Origin: Chloroflexota bacterium | Lineage (GTDB): Bacteria; Chloroflexota; Anaerolineae; Aggregatilineales; Phototrophicaceae | Assembly (NCBI GenBank): GCA_013388745.1 | Contig: JACAER010000016.1 | Coordinates: 1-64,000, forward strand | Direction: 5' to 3' | DNA length: 64,000 bases | Shown: positions 10,626 through 20,071 of the stretch, one piece after another | Layout: each line of letters starts with the position of its first letter | How positions within the stretch are numbered: position 1 is the stretch's first letter | Translations under genes and position numbers: made by a program | Notes under the pieces: model-generated | Database searches by the model: none | What the model was told of the DNA's origin: nothing | The model's input: the letters and a program-made list of their open reading frames with translations, nothing else

Positions 10626-12137
10626 ATGTTCATTACACCGGAGCGGGTGCATATCGAAACCCGTCCCACGCGCGCAGAAACGCATACATTGTTCGAAAGT
10701 GGCGATCTTGTCCCTGTGTACTGCCGCCTGCTGGCCGATCTGGAAACGCCGGTGTCGATCTTCCTCAAGCTGGCGCAAATGGGGCAGGTCGCCTTTTTGC
10801 TGGAAAGCGTCGAAGGCGGCGAACATGTCGGGCGGTATTCGTTTTTGGGCGTCAATCCCAAAGGCGTTATCACCGTGCGCGATAACATCCTCACACGCAC
10901 GCTGCACGGCCAGAGCGAATCGCGTCCGCTGGCGCTTGGCGAAGACCCGCTGAGTGTGATCAAAGCCGAGTTCAACCGCGTCACGCCGGTACATGTGCCG
11001 GGTTTGCCGCGTTTTGTGGGCGGCGCGGTGGGCTACATCAGCTACGATGTGGTGCGCTATTTTGAACGGCTGCCGCATACGGCACGGCAGGAATTGGACG
11101 TGCCCGACGCGGCTTTTCTGCTGCCAGACACGCTGGTGATCTTCGACCACGCCAAACATCAGATGATCGTGCTGGCAAACGCGCACAACATAGGCGACAA
11201 AGACGCGGCCTACGATGATGCCCTGCGCCGTATCGAAAACATCGTCGAAGCGCTCAAACAGCCGCTGCCGGCACTGCCCCCTGTGAGCGAACCGCTGCAT
11301 GACACGCTGCGCTCGAACCTCACGCGCGAACACTTCGAAGAAAATGTGCGCCGCGCCAAAGAATACATCGCGGCGGGCGACGCTTTTCAGATCGTGCTTT
11401 CGCAGCGTTTTAGCTGCCAGACGAGCGCGCATCCCTTCACGATATACCGCGCGCTGCGGGCGCTGAACCCATCGCCGTATATGTTCTTCCTGCGCTTCGG
11501 CGAGGACTTCACGCTGATGGGCGCATCGCCGGAAATGATGGTGCGCTTCGAGGACGGCATCGCCACCAACCGCCCGATCGCCGGCACGCGCCCGCGCGGG
11601 AACAGCGAACAGGAAGACCTGGAACTGGAAAAAGACCTGCTGGCCGACCCCAAAGAGCGCGCGGAACACGTGATGCTGGTCGATCTGGGACGCAATGATC
11701 TGGGGCGTGTCTCGGAATATGGCAGCGTCAAAGTGTCCAAAATGATGTACATCGAGCGTTATTCGCATGTCATGCATATTGTCAGTCAGGTACAGGGCCG
11801 CGTGCGCAAAGAGATGGACGCCTTCGACCTGCTGCGGGCGACGTTCCCGGCGGGTACGTTGAGCGGCGCGCCCAAAGTGCGCGCCATGCAGATTATCGAA
11901 GAACTGGAAGACACACGGCGCGGCCCTTATGGCGGCGCGGTGGGCTATTTCAGCTTCGACGGTTCGATGGACACCTGTATTACGATTCGAGCACTGTTGA
12001 TGCGCGGCAATACGCTGTATATTCAAAGCGGCGCAGGGATTGTCGCGGACAGCGACCCGGCGCGGGAATACGACGAAACCATCAACAAAGCGCGCGCGAT
12101 GTCCAACGCGATCCGTTACGCCGAAAATGGCATCTAA
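10626..12137 (+). CDS. trpE: anthranilate synthase component I
   Basis: NRPIAGTRPRG, FPAGTLSGAPKVRAM, GPYGGAVGYFSFDG, IQSGAGIVADSDP; start at ATG after the T-box. Confidence 0.96.
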   Translation: MFITPERVHIETRPTRAETHTLFESGDLVPVYCRLLADLETPVSIFLKLAQMGQVAFLLESVEGGEHVGRYSFLGVNPKGVITVRDNILTRTLHGQSESRPLALGEDPLSVIKAEFNRVTPVHVPGLPRFVGGAVGYISYDVVRYFERLPHTARQELDVPDAAFLLPDTLVIFDHAKHQMIVLANAHNIGDKDAAYDDALRRIENIVEALKQPLPALPPVSEPLHDTLRSNLTREHFEENVRRAKEYIAAGDAFQIVLSQRFSCQTSAHPFTIYRALRALNPSPYMFFLRFGEDFTLMGASPEMMVRFEDGIATNRPIAGTRPRGNSEQEDLELEKDLLADPKERAEHVMLVDLGRNDLGRVSEYGSVKVSKMMYIERYSHVMHIVSQVQGRVRKEMDAFDLLRATFPAGTLSGAPKVRAMQIIEELEDTRRGPYGGAVGYFSFDGSMDTCITIRALLMRGNTLYIQSGAGIVADSDPAREYDETINKARAMSNAIRYAENGI

Positions 12138-12153
12138 CGAACGCGAGGTAAAA

Positions 12154-12816
12154 ATGACTGTTAAAAGAGTGATTTTAGTACGTCCAGGCGAAACCGATTG
12201 GAATATGCGGGGGCGCTGGCAGGGGTGGGTCGCCGTCCCATTGAATGAGCATGGCAGGAAACAGGCGCAGCATCTGGCGCGTTTTTTGCGCAACGCAGGC
12301 ATCAAAGTGCTGTATAGCAGCGATTTACGGCGCGCGCGCGAAACCGCCGCCATCCTGGCGGAAAAGCTCGGTTTTGCGCCAGAGTTCGACGAACGGCTGC
12401 GCGAACGCCATATCGGCACCTGGCAGGGGCTGACACCCGACGAAATGCGCGCCTGGTATCCCGACGAGTATCGCCAGCTGGTGGAAGATCGCGCAGGGTA
12501 TATCGTACCCAACGGCGAGTCGCGTAACCAGGTGAAGCAGCGCATGATCTCGGCGTTCAATGATTATCTGCGGCGTGACGAAGGCGAAACCATCGCCATA
12601 CTCTCGCACTCGTCGGCTATTCGCACCCTGCTTTCGCAGTGGGTCGATGAAGCAAAGCTCGTCAGCACTGACGTAGACAACACCTCCGTGACGACGATTG
12701 TGCGGGACGAAAACGACGATACGCTTTGGCATATTGTCGCCATGAATGATGTCACGCATCTGGAAGAACTCGAATCGCGCTCGATAGGAGAATTTGATGA
12801 TCCTCGTCATCGATAA
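12154..12816 (+). CDS. histidine phosphatase superfamily protein
   Basis: ILVRPGETDWNMRGRWQGW, SSDLRRARETAAI, AILSHSSAIRTLL; note RPGE instead of the usual RHGE. Confidence 0.88.
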   Translation: MTVKRVILVRPGETDWNMRGRWQGWVAVPLNEHGRKQAQHLARFLRNAGIKVLYSSDLRRARETAAILAEKLGFAPEFDERLRERHIGTWQGLTPDEMRAWYPDEYRQLVEDRAGYIVPNGESRNQVKQRMISAFNDYLRRDEGETIAILSHSSAIRTLLSQWVDEAKLVSTDVDNTSVTTIVRDENDDTLWHIVAMNDVTHLEELESRSIGEFDDPRHR

Positions 12817-13375
12817 CTACGACAGTTTTACCTATAACCTTGTGCAGCAGCTTGGCGAAATGGGCGCGGATTTGTGTGTCGTGCGCAACGACCAGATCAC
12901 GCTGCCGGAAATCCGCGCTATGCAGCCTTCACATATCGTCATCTCGCCGGGGCCCGGCAACCCCGACGACGGCGGCATTTCGCTCGACGTAATTCAGGAG
13001 TTGGGCGCGCACACGCCGATTCTGGGCGTATGTCTTGGCCACCAGTGCATCGGGCAGGCGTATGGCGGAGTCGTGACACGCGCGCCGCGCCTGATGCATG
13101 GCAAAACCAGCATGATCTATCACAAAGGGGATGCCTTATTCACGGGCATCCCCAGCCCCTTCGAGGCCACACGTTATCACAGCTTGATCGTCAAAGAGCC
13201 GCTAGCAGAGGGCTTGATCGTGACGGCGTTTACCGAAGCGGGCGAGGTGATGGCGCTGCGCCACCGCGAGCATCCGGTGATGGGTGTGCAGTTCCATCCA
13301 GAAAGTATCTTGACCACCTTTGGGCCGCGTATCCTCAAGAATTTTCTTGAGAACCAGTTTGCGAGGGCGATGTAG
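12797..13375 (+). CDS. trpG: anthranilate synthase component II (glutamine amidotransferase)
   Basis: ILVIDNYDSFTYNLVQ, SPGPGNPDDGG, ILGVCLGHQCIGQAYGG, GVQFHPESILT. Confidence 0.95.
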   Translation: MILVIDNYDSFTYNLVQQLGEMGADLCVVRNDQITLPEIRAMQPSHIVISPGPGNPDDGGISLDVIQELGAHTPILGVCLGHQCIGQAYGGVVTRAPRLMHGKTSMIYHKGDALFTGIPSPFEATRYHSLIVKEPLAEGLIVTAFTEAGEVMALRHREHPVMGVQFHPESILTTFGPRILKNFLENQFARAM

Positions 13376-13378
13376 AGC

Positions 13379-14407
13379 ATGGATATCCAACGCGCGATTG
13401 ACATCCTGAGCCGCTTTGGGCATTTACAGGTGGAAGAAGCCGAAGCTGTCATGCAGCAAATCATGAGCGGCGGCAGCAGCGAAGCGCAGATCGCAGCTTA
13501 TTTAATGGCGCTGCGCATGAAAGGCGAGACGCAGGATGAAATCACGGGGAGCGCGCGCGCTATGCGTGCCAATGCCCACCGTGTCCCTGTGAGCGCGTCC
13601 GGCGATTTGCTCGATACCTGCGGCACGGGCGGCGACAAATCCGGCACATTCAATATCAGCACGACGGTGGCCTTTGTGGTCGCCGGGGCGGGCGTGCGCG
13701 TCGCCAAACACGGCAACCGCGCGGCTTCCAGCAAATGTGGCAGCGCCGATGTGCTGGCGGCGCTGGGCGTAAATCTTGATTTGACGCCCGAACAGATCGG
13801 TGAATGCGTGGATCGGGTGGGTATCGGCTTCTTGTTCGCGGCCAAGCTGCATCCCGCCATGAAATACGCCGCCGTGCCGCGCCGCGAGCTGGGCATTCGC
13901 ACGATTTTTAACATCCTCGGACCACTGACCAACCCCGCCGGCGCCAACCGCCAGTTGATGGGCGTGTTTACCGCCGACCTGACCGATATGCTGGCGCATG
14001 TGTTAAATCAGTTGGGCACAAAAGAGGCGCTGGTGGTCAGCGGCTATGGCAATTTGGACGAATTGACCACCACCGGCCCGAATCATGTCAGCCACCTGAA
14101 AGACGGCAGTGTGCATACCTACGAGTTCAACCCGAAAGAACTGGGTTTTCGCGGTGCGCATATCTCCGAGCTGCTCGGTGATGTGCCAGAGGTCAACGCC
14201 GGCATTCTGCGCGGTATTCTGCGCGGCGAAATCAAAGACGCGCGCCGCGACGTAGTAGTGCTGAACGCGGCGGCGGCGCTCATGGCGGCGGGGCTGGCGC
14301 AGGATTTCCCAGAGGGCATCAAACTTGCGCAGCAAACGCTGGACAGTGGCGCAGCACAGGACAAACTCGACGCGCTGATCGCCTATTCGCAGCGTTTCAA
14401 GCAATAA
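13379..14407 (+). CDS. trpD: anthranilate phosphoribosyltransferase
   Basis: DTCGTGGDKSGTFNIST, KHGNRAASSKCGSADVL, NILGPLTNPAGA. Confidence 0.96.
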   Translation: MDIQRAIDILSRFGHLQVEEAEAVMQQIMSGGSSEAQIAAYLMALRMKGETQDEITGSARAMRANAHRVPVSASGDLLDTCGTGGDKSGTFNISTTVAFVVAGAGVRVAKHGNRAASSKCGSADVLAALGVNLDLTPEQIGECVDRVGIGFLFAAKLHPAMKYAAVPRRELGIRTIFNILGPLTNPAGANRQLMGVFTADLTDMLAHVLNQLGTKEALVVSGYGNLDELTTTGPNHVSHLKDGSVHTYEFNPKELGFRGAHISELLGDVPEVNAGILRGILRGEIKDARRDVVVLNAAAALMAAGLAQDFPEGIKLAQQTLDSGAAQDKLDALIAYSQRFKQ

Positions 14408-14419
14408 TACGGAGCAAGC

Positions 14420-15277
14420 ATGGCGCGCGCCTACGTCGAAACCGGCACCATACTGGACAAAATCCTGGAACGCAAACTCCAGGATTTGCGCGCGGTGGAT
14501 GCGGCAGCGCAGGCGCGGATGCGCGAGGCAGCGGCCAGCGCGCTGCCGTCGCGTGATTTCGCTGCCGCGCTGCACCGCGATACAGTCGCCCTGATCGCCG
14601 AAATCAAGAAAGCCTCGCCGAGCAAAGGCGTTCTGATCGAAAACTTCGATCCGCTGGCGCTGGCTGCACTTTACACAGAGAACGGCGCTGCGGCGATCTC
14701 TGTGCTGATCGATCAGCCGTTTTTTCAGGGCCACGTGGACTATCTGCGCAGTGTGCGCGCGGCGGTTGAACTACCCGTGCTGTATAAGGAATTTGTCATC
14801 AGCGCGCACCAGGTATATGAAGCGCGCGCGAATCATGCCGATGCTGTGCTGTTGATCGTGATGGCGCTGGAAGACGGCGTACTACATGATCTACACGCGC
14901 TGATCACTGATCTCGGCATGGCTGCGCTGGTGGAGGTGCATAACGAGGCTGACCTGGAACGCGCTCTGCGTATGGGCGCACGACTCATCGGCGTCAATAA
15001 TCGCGATTTGCGCACATTTCATGAAGACCTGGAGACGACAGCGCGCCTCGCCAGACTGCTATCGCCCGATGTGACCCTGGTAGCGGAAAGCGCGCTTCGC
15101 AGCGACGACGATGTACGGCGCATGGGACAGCTTGGGGCACATGCCGTGCTGGTCGGCGAGGGGCTGGTCAAATCCGACGACATGGCTGCTGCTGTGCGCC
15201 GCTTCAGCAGCCAACCGCGTCTGCCACAGTCTCGTGCTATCATGGAACAAAATGCGGATTTGCCAGCGGAGACATAG
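14420..15277 (+). CDS. trpC: indole-3-glycerol phosphate synthase
   Basis: IAEIKKASPSKG, LYKEFVIS, LIGVNNRDLRTF, VAESALRS. Confidence 0.95.
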   Translation: MARAYVETGTILDKILERKLQDLRAVDAAAQARMREAAASALPSRDFAAALHRDTVALIAEIKKASPSKGVLIENFDPLALAALYTENGAAAISVLIDQPFFQGHVDYLRSVRAAVELPVLYKEFVISAHQVYEARANHADAVLLIVMALEDGVLHDLHALITDLGMAALVEVHNEADLERALRMGARLIGVNNRDLRTFHEDLETTARLARLLSPDVTLVAESALRSDDDVRRMGQLGAHAVLVGEGLVKSDDMAAAVRRFSSQPRLPQSRAIMEQNADLPAET

Positions 15278-15280
15278 ATC

Positions 15281-15757
15281 ATGATTCAGCCCGAATTGTT
15301 GATTTATCTATTCAGCATCAATCTGGATGTCCTTAAACGCCAGACAGAAGGTATTACGCATGATGAAAGCCTGATGCAGCTTCCGTTTCGTGGCAACTGC
15401 CTGAACTGGACACTGGGGCATATACTCGTCAGCCGCGATCGCATCCTGCAAATCCTCGGCGAAGAGATGGTGCTCAGGCCGGAAGAAGCGGAACTGTACG
15501 CCAGCGGCTCGGATCCTATCAACGAAAGTAACGCGCACAAAGCGCTGCGGCTGGAACAACTGCTGGCGGGGTTGGAAGTCTCGCAGGAGCGGCTGACGGC
15601 TGCGCTGAAGGGGATGACCTATCAGGATATGCAGCAGATCAGCAATGAACGTCCGCTGGGGCAGCGCCTGGCCTTTTTCTTTTTTCACGATACATATCAC
15701 ACCGGACAAACCGAAATCTTGCGTCAATTAACGGGGAAAAACGATAAGGTGATCTGA
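15281..15757 (+). CDS. DinB-like four-helix metalloenzyme family protein
   Basis: NWTLGHILVSRDRIL and FFFHDTYHTGQTEILRQ histidine motifs of the DinB/YfiT fold. Confidence 0.8.
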   Translation: MIQPELLIYLFSINLDVLKRQTEGITHDESLMQLPFRGNCLNWTLGHILVSRDRILQILGEEMVLRPEEAELYASGSDPINESNAHKALRLEQLLAGLEVSQERLTAALKGMTYQDMQQISNERPLGQRLAFFFFHDTYHTGQTEILRQLTGKNDKVI

Positions 15758-16419
15758 TGGTCAAGGTGAAAATCTGTGGCTTGACGATGTATGAGGATGT
15801 GTGGGCGGCAGTCGAGGCAGGGGCTGATCTGCTGGGCTTCAACTTCTATAAAAAAGGGGCGCGTTATATCGCGCCCGAAGCCGCGCAGCCGCTGTGTGAT
15901 CGCCTGCGCGCCGAGCTGGGGGCCGCTTGTCCGCTGTTGGTCGGCATTTTTGTCAACGATGTCGTCGGCACCGTCTCAGCGGTCATGAACAAGGTCGGCC
16001 TGAATTTTGCGCAGTTGGCGGGCGATGAATCCGATGATTTGCTTAAGGAACTGCGCGGACTGGCGTTTAAGGCGATCCGCCCGATGAATGAAGCGCAGGC
16101 GCTGGACGATGTCAATTACTTCAGCGCGCAGTTTCCGCAGGACGAACGGATGCCCTCGCTGCTGCTGGATGCGCATCATCCCAAACTGTACGGCGGCACG
16201 GGCGAACAGGCCAGCGTGCAGGTGGCATTGGCAGTCAAAGCGCGCGTGCCGCGTTTGATGCTGGCAGGCGGTCTGACGCCGGAAAACGTCGCAGAAAAAG
16301 TGCGTGCGGTACAGCCGTGGGGCGTAGATGTCGCCAGCGGCGTGGAGATCGCCGAGCAGCCGGGCAAAAAAGATCACGGCAAGATCAAAGCCTTCGTGCA
16401 AGACGCCAAAAATCCCTGA
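15757..16419 (+). CDS. trpF: phosphoribosylanthranilate isomerase
   Basis: VKICGLT, GADLLGFNFY, LAGGLTPENV, GVDVASGVE. Confidence 0.94.
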   Translation: MVKVKICGLTMYEDVWAAVEAGADLLGFNFYKKGARYIAPEAAQPLCDRLRAELGAACPLLVGIFVNDVVGTVSAVMNKVGLNFAQLAGDESDDLLKELRGLAFKAIRPMNEAQALDDVNYFSAQFPQDERMPSLLLDAHHPKLYGGTGEQASVQVALAVKARVPRLMLAGGLTPENVAEKVRAVQPWGVDVASGVEIAEQPGKKDHGKIKAFVQDAKNP

Positions 16420-16452
16420 CCGCTGAGGATAAGAAGTGCGAGGCCTATCGCC

Positions 16453-16726
16453 ATGACATACATCATCGAACCCTTGAACGCCGCCGATTGGCCTGCTGTG
16501 CGCGCTATCTATGAGGAGGGCATCGCGACAGGCAGCGCCACTTTTGAAACCGATGCGCCAGAATGGGCGGATTGGGATAAGAGTCACCGAAAACAGCGCC
16601 AGCATTGCGCTGCACGAAGCCTGCGGCTTTCGCGTGATCGGCTACCGCGAAAAAATCGGCGTTATGAACGGTGTGTGGCGCGATATCCTGCTGCTGGAAC
16701 GGCGCAGCGCAGTGGTTGGCACATAA
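16453..16726 (+). pseudogene. GNAT acetyltransferase (phosphinothricin N-acetyltransferase-like) with internal deletion and frameshift
   Basis: N-terminal part MTYIIEPLNAADWPAVRAIYEEGIATGSATFETDAPEWADWD (frame of 16453) joins C-terminal part ENSASIALHEACGFRVIGYREKIGVMNGVWRDILLLERRS in another frame at ~16580; the acetyl-CoA-binding core is missing. Confidence 0.85.
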
Positions 16727-16786
16727 CAGCAAATTGATCGCAGTCTGTTTTCGATTATTGGCATGTGAAGAACCAGGATAACCCGA

Positions 16787-18016
16787 ATGTATATTCCTAC
16801 CCAGATAACGACTGTTCCCGATGCGCGCGGCTATTTCGGCGAATTCGGCGGACGCTTTGTGCCGGAAACGCTGATGCCAGCGCTGGATGAGCTGACAGCA
16901 GCCTACCGCGAAGCGATGGCCGATGCCGCTTTTCAGGCGCGCTTGCAGGAATTACAGCAGACGTATGTAGGGCGGCCGACGCCGATCACCTACGCGCGGC
17001 GGCTTTCCGAGCATCTGGGCGGGGCGCAGATTTACCTGAAGCGCGAGGATTTGGCGCACACCGGCGCGCACAAAATCAACAACGCGCTGGGACAAGCGCT
17101 GTTGGCGCAGCGTATGGGCAAAAAGCGCGTGATAGCCGAAACCGGCGCGGGACAGCATGGCGTCGCCAGCGCCACCGCCGCCGCGCTGTTGGGGCTGGAA
17201 TGCCACGTCTATATGGGCAGCGTGGATATCGCGCGCCAGCAGCCCAATGTGTTCCGCATGAAACTGCTCGGCTCGAACGTGATTCCGGTGGAAAGCGGCA
17301 GCAAAACGCTGAAAGACGCGATCAACGAAGCTATCCGCGATTGGGTGACGAACGTGCGCACGACGTTCTATCTGCTCGGCTCGGCGCTGGGGCCGCATCC
17401 CTACCCGATGATGGTGCGCGATTTTCAGAGCGTAATCGGCATGGAAGCGCGCCAGCAAATCCAGGAGCTCGCCGGGCGTTTGCCGGATGTGTGCGTGGCG
17501 TGTGTGGGCGGTGGCAGCAATGCCATCGGGCTGTTTCACGCTTTCCGTGACGATGAACAGGTCGAACTGGTCGGCGTCGAAGCGGGCGGGCATGGGCTGG
17601 ATTCGGGCGAGCACGCGGCGCGCTTCGCCGACCCCAACATCGGACGTCCTGGTGTGCTGCACGGCACACGCTCGTTTGTCATGCAGAACGAAGACGGGCA
17701 GATTATGAATACCCACAGTGTATCCGCCGGGTTAGATTACCCATCTGTTGGACCGGAACACGCTTATCTGCGCCAGAACGAGCGCGCCTTTTATGTTGCC
17801 GCGACAGACGTCGAAGCGCTGGCGGCGTTTCAGACCTTGTGCAAGCTGGAAGGCATCATCCCGGCGCTGGAGAGCGCGCACGCTGTGGCCGAAGCGCTGA
17901 AGCGCGCGCCGCAGATGCCCAAAAACAGCATCATGCTGGTGAATCTCTCCGGGCGCGGCGACAAAGACCTGGACACGGTGATTCGCGAATTGGGCGCAAG
18001 AAATGACTCGAAATAG
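16787..18016 (+). CDS. trpB: tryptophan synthase beta chain
   Basis: [49 protein letters not shown]. Confidence 0.97.
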   Translation: MYIPTQITTVPDARGYFGEFGGRFVPETLMPALDELTAAYREAMADAAFQARLQELQQTYVGRPTPITYARRLSEHLGGAQIYLKREDLAHTGAHKINNALGQALLAQRMGKKRVIAETGAGQHGVASATAAALLGLECHVYMGSVDIARQQPNVFRMKLLGSNVIPVESGSKTLKDAINEAIRDWVTNVRTTFYLLGSALGPHPYPMMVRDFQSVIGMEARQQIQELAGRLPDVCVACVGGGSNAIGLFHAFRDDEQVELVGVEAGGHGLDSGEHAARFADPNIGRPGVLHGTRSFVMQNEDGQIMNTHSVSAGLDYPSVGPEHAYLRQNERAFYVAATDVEALAAFQTLCKLEGIIPALESAHAVAEALKRAPQMPKNSIMLVNLSGRGDKDLDTVIRELGARNDSK

Positions 18017-18046
18017 GCGAACCTTATCCTTTAGCGAAAGAGTGAT

Positions 18047-18811
18047 ATGACAGACATTGTACTGAGCAGCACATGGCTGCCGCGCGGGGAACTGCCGCGC
18101 TTCGAGCGTTTGCACGTGCGCCTCGCCGGTTTGTACGCACATATGATCCTGGTCGTGCCCATCGACACCGAAGACGCGATTGTCGATACGGTATACAAAT
18201 TCGCAGACGTGTCGGTCATCCGCTATGGCGCGCCCAACGACGCCGGGCGGCACTGCGCACTGCAAATGGCGCTGGAAACCGGCCTGCCACATATCCATTA
18301 CTGCGATTTTGATCGCCTGCTCCGCTGGGTGGAATTGTACGAAGACGAACTGCGGCAGACGGTAGAAGCGCTGCGCGCGGCGGAGGCGCTGATGATCGGG
18401 CGCACACCGTATGCCTTCGGTACGCATCCCAAATGTATGCAGCACAGCGAAGCGCTGGTGAACGATGTATTTTCGCATTTGCTGGGCACAAAGCTCGATT
18501 TGACTTCCGGCTCGAAGGCCTTCAGCCGGCGCGCTGTTGAGGTGCTGGTGAACCAGACGAGTCCCGGCAACGGCATGGCTACCGACACCGAATGGCCAGT
18601 CGTGCTGCAACGCGCGGGTTTCCGCCTGAGCGCTCTGCTGGTCGATGGGCTGGATTGGGAGACGGCGGATCGGTATCTGCCGCAGGCCGCCGACCCGGAA
18701 ACGCAGCGCCGTGCCGCCGAAGCGTATGACGCGAATGTCGAAAACTGGCATTTCCGCGTTAGGCTCGCGCAGGACATCATTCATCTTGGCCTGGAGACAC
18801 TCAGACGATGA
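18047..18811 (+). CDS. conserved hypothetical, possibly glycosyltransferase-like
   Basis: IHYCDFDRLLRW (DxD-like), TSGSKAFSRRAVEVL; intact ORF overlapping the next gene by ATGA. Confidence 0.6.
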   Translation: MTDIVLSSTWLPRGELPRFERLHVRLAGLYAHMILVVPIDTEDAIVDTVYKFADVSVIRYGAPNDAGRHCALQMALETGLPHIHYCDFDRLLRWVELYEDELRQTVEALRAAEALMIGRTPYAFGTHPKCMQHSEALVNDVFSHLLGTKLDLTSGSKAFSRRAVEVLVNQTSPGNGMATDTEWPVVLQRAGFRLSALLVDGLDWETADRYLPQAADPETQRRAAEAYDANVENWHFRVRLAQDIIHLGLETLRR

Positions 18812-19230
18812 GCGCGCGCGAAGTGGTGAGCGCGGTTCTGTATAACGCGCGTGGCGAAGTGCTGCTGCAACTGCGCGACGACAAGCCCCATCTGCCGTTC
18901 GCCAATCATTGGACGCTGTTTGGCGGCCATGTCGAAGCCGGCGAGACGCCAGACGAGGCGATCGCGCGCGAATTGTGGGAAGAATTGACATTGAAGTTGC
19001 CTCTGACGCGCTGGCGTTCCTACGTATGCCCGGTGCGCAGCGTGGATGGAGTGAGCAGGACGACGAATCATGTGTATCGCGGCGAACTCCGGCACGACCA
19101 CGCGGCGCTGACTCTGCGCGAGGGGCAGGCGATGCGCTATTTCACACCGCGCGAGGCGGCGAACATCACGCTGGCTTTCGGGCAAATATTTTTGCTGCAT
19201 GAGTTTTTCGGGACAAAGCTTGATGAGTGA
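18808..19230 (+). CDS. NUDIX hydrolase
   Basis: FGGHVEAGETPDEAIARELWEELTL matches the Nudix box GX5EX7REUXEEXGU. Confidence 0.92.
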   Translation: MSAREVVSAVLYNARGEVLLQLRDDKPHLPFANHWTLFGGHVEAGETPDEAIARELWEELTLKLPLTRWRSYVCPVRSVDGVSRTTNHVYRGELRHDHAALTLREGQAMRYFTPREAANITLAFGQIFLLHEFFGTKLDE

Positions 19231-20056
19231 ACGCACTGTACAAGGGTTGGCGGCGATTGCGGCGATGTTCGCGCGCGCCAGAAACGAACAGCGCGCGGCC
19301 TTTCTACCGTTTTTCACTGTCGGTTTTCCGACCTATGAAACGTCGCTGGATGTGCTGACGGCGCTGGCAGAACTGGATGTGGACGGCTTCGAGATTGGGA
19401 TACCGTTCAGTGATCCATTAGCCGACGGCGCGGTGATTCAAGAAGCGACACAGGTCGCGCTGAACAACGGCACGACGGTGAAAAAGTGCTTGCAGGCGGT
19501 GCGCGAATTACGGGCGCGCGGCGTGCGGCAGCCGATTCTGCTGTTCAGCTACCTGAATCCGATACTGGCTTACGGCCTGGAACGCATGGTAGAGGACGCC
19601 CATGCGGCGGGGGCTGATGGCTTTATCATCCCCGATTTGCCGCCGGAAGAAGGCAGCGCTTTAGACGCGGCCTGCGCGCGCGCGCAGATGGCGCTGGTCT
19701 ATTTTGTGGCGCCGACCAGCAGCCCGGAACGTATCGCGCTGGCATCGCAGCACGCTACGGGCTTCATTTACGTCGTTTCGATCACCGGAGTCACTGGCGC
19801 ACGCACAGAACTGCCGCCGGATTTGCTGGCCTTCATCCAGCGCGTGCGCAGCGGTACGTCCAAGCCACTGGTGTTGGGTTTCGGCATCAGCACGCCGGAA
19901 CACGCGCGCCAGATGAACGGTCTGGTGGACGGTTTTATCGTCGCCAGCGCCTTGATTCGGTTGGGCAAAGAAGGTGTCGAACCGGTGCGGGCGTTGGCCG
20001 CGAGTCTGCGGGCAGCGCTCGCAAGCCAGGAGAAGAATGAGCAGGGCGGCGGTTGA
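19223..20056 (+). CDS. trpA: tryptophan synthase alpha chain
   Basis: FLPFFTVGFPTYETSL, DGFEIGIPFSDPLADGAVIQ, FIIPDLPPEE, GFGISTPEHAR. Confidence 0.95.
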   Translation: MSERTVQGLAAIAAMFARARNEQRAAFLPFFTVGFPTYETSLDVLTALAELDVDGFEIGIPFSDPLADGAVIQEATQVALNNGTTVKKCLQAVRELRARGVRQPILLFSYLNPILAYGLERMVEDAHAAGADGFIIPDLPPEEGSALDAACARAQMALVYFVAPTSSPERIALASQHATGFIYVVSITGVTGARTELPPDLLAFIQRVRSGTSKPLVLGFGISTPEHARQMNGLVDGFIVASALIRLGKEGVEPVRALAASLRAALASQEKNEQGGG

Positions 20057-20064
20057 CCGCCCTG
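20042..20064. terminator. hairpin at the end of the trp operon
   Basis: CAGGGCGG-cggttga-CCGCCCTG overlapping the trpA stop, between convergent genes. Confidence 0.65.
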
Positions 20065-20071
20065 TTTGCTG

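Noticed and set aside
10599-12560. 653-aa minus-strand ORF opposite trpE
   Set aside because: Shadow ORF of a GC-rich, strongly conserved plus-strand gene; no recognisable domains.
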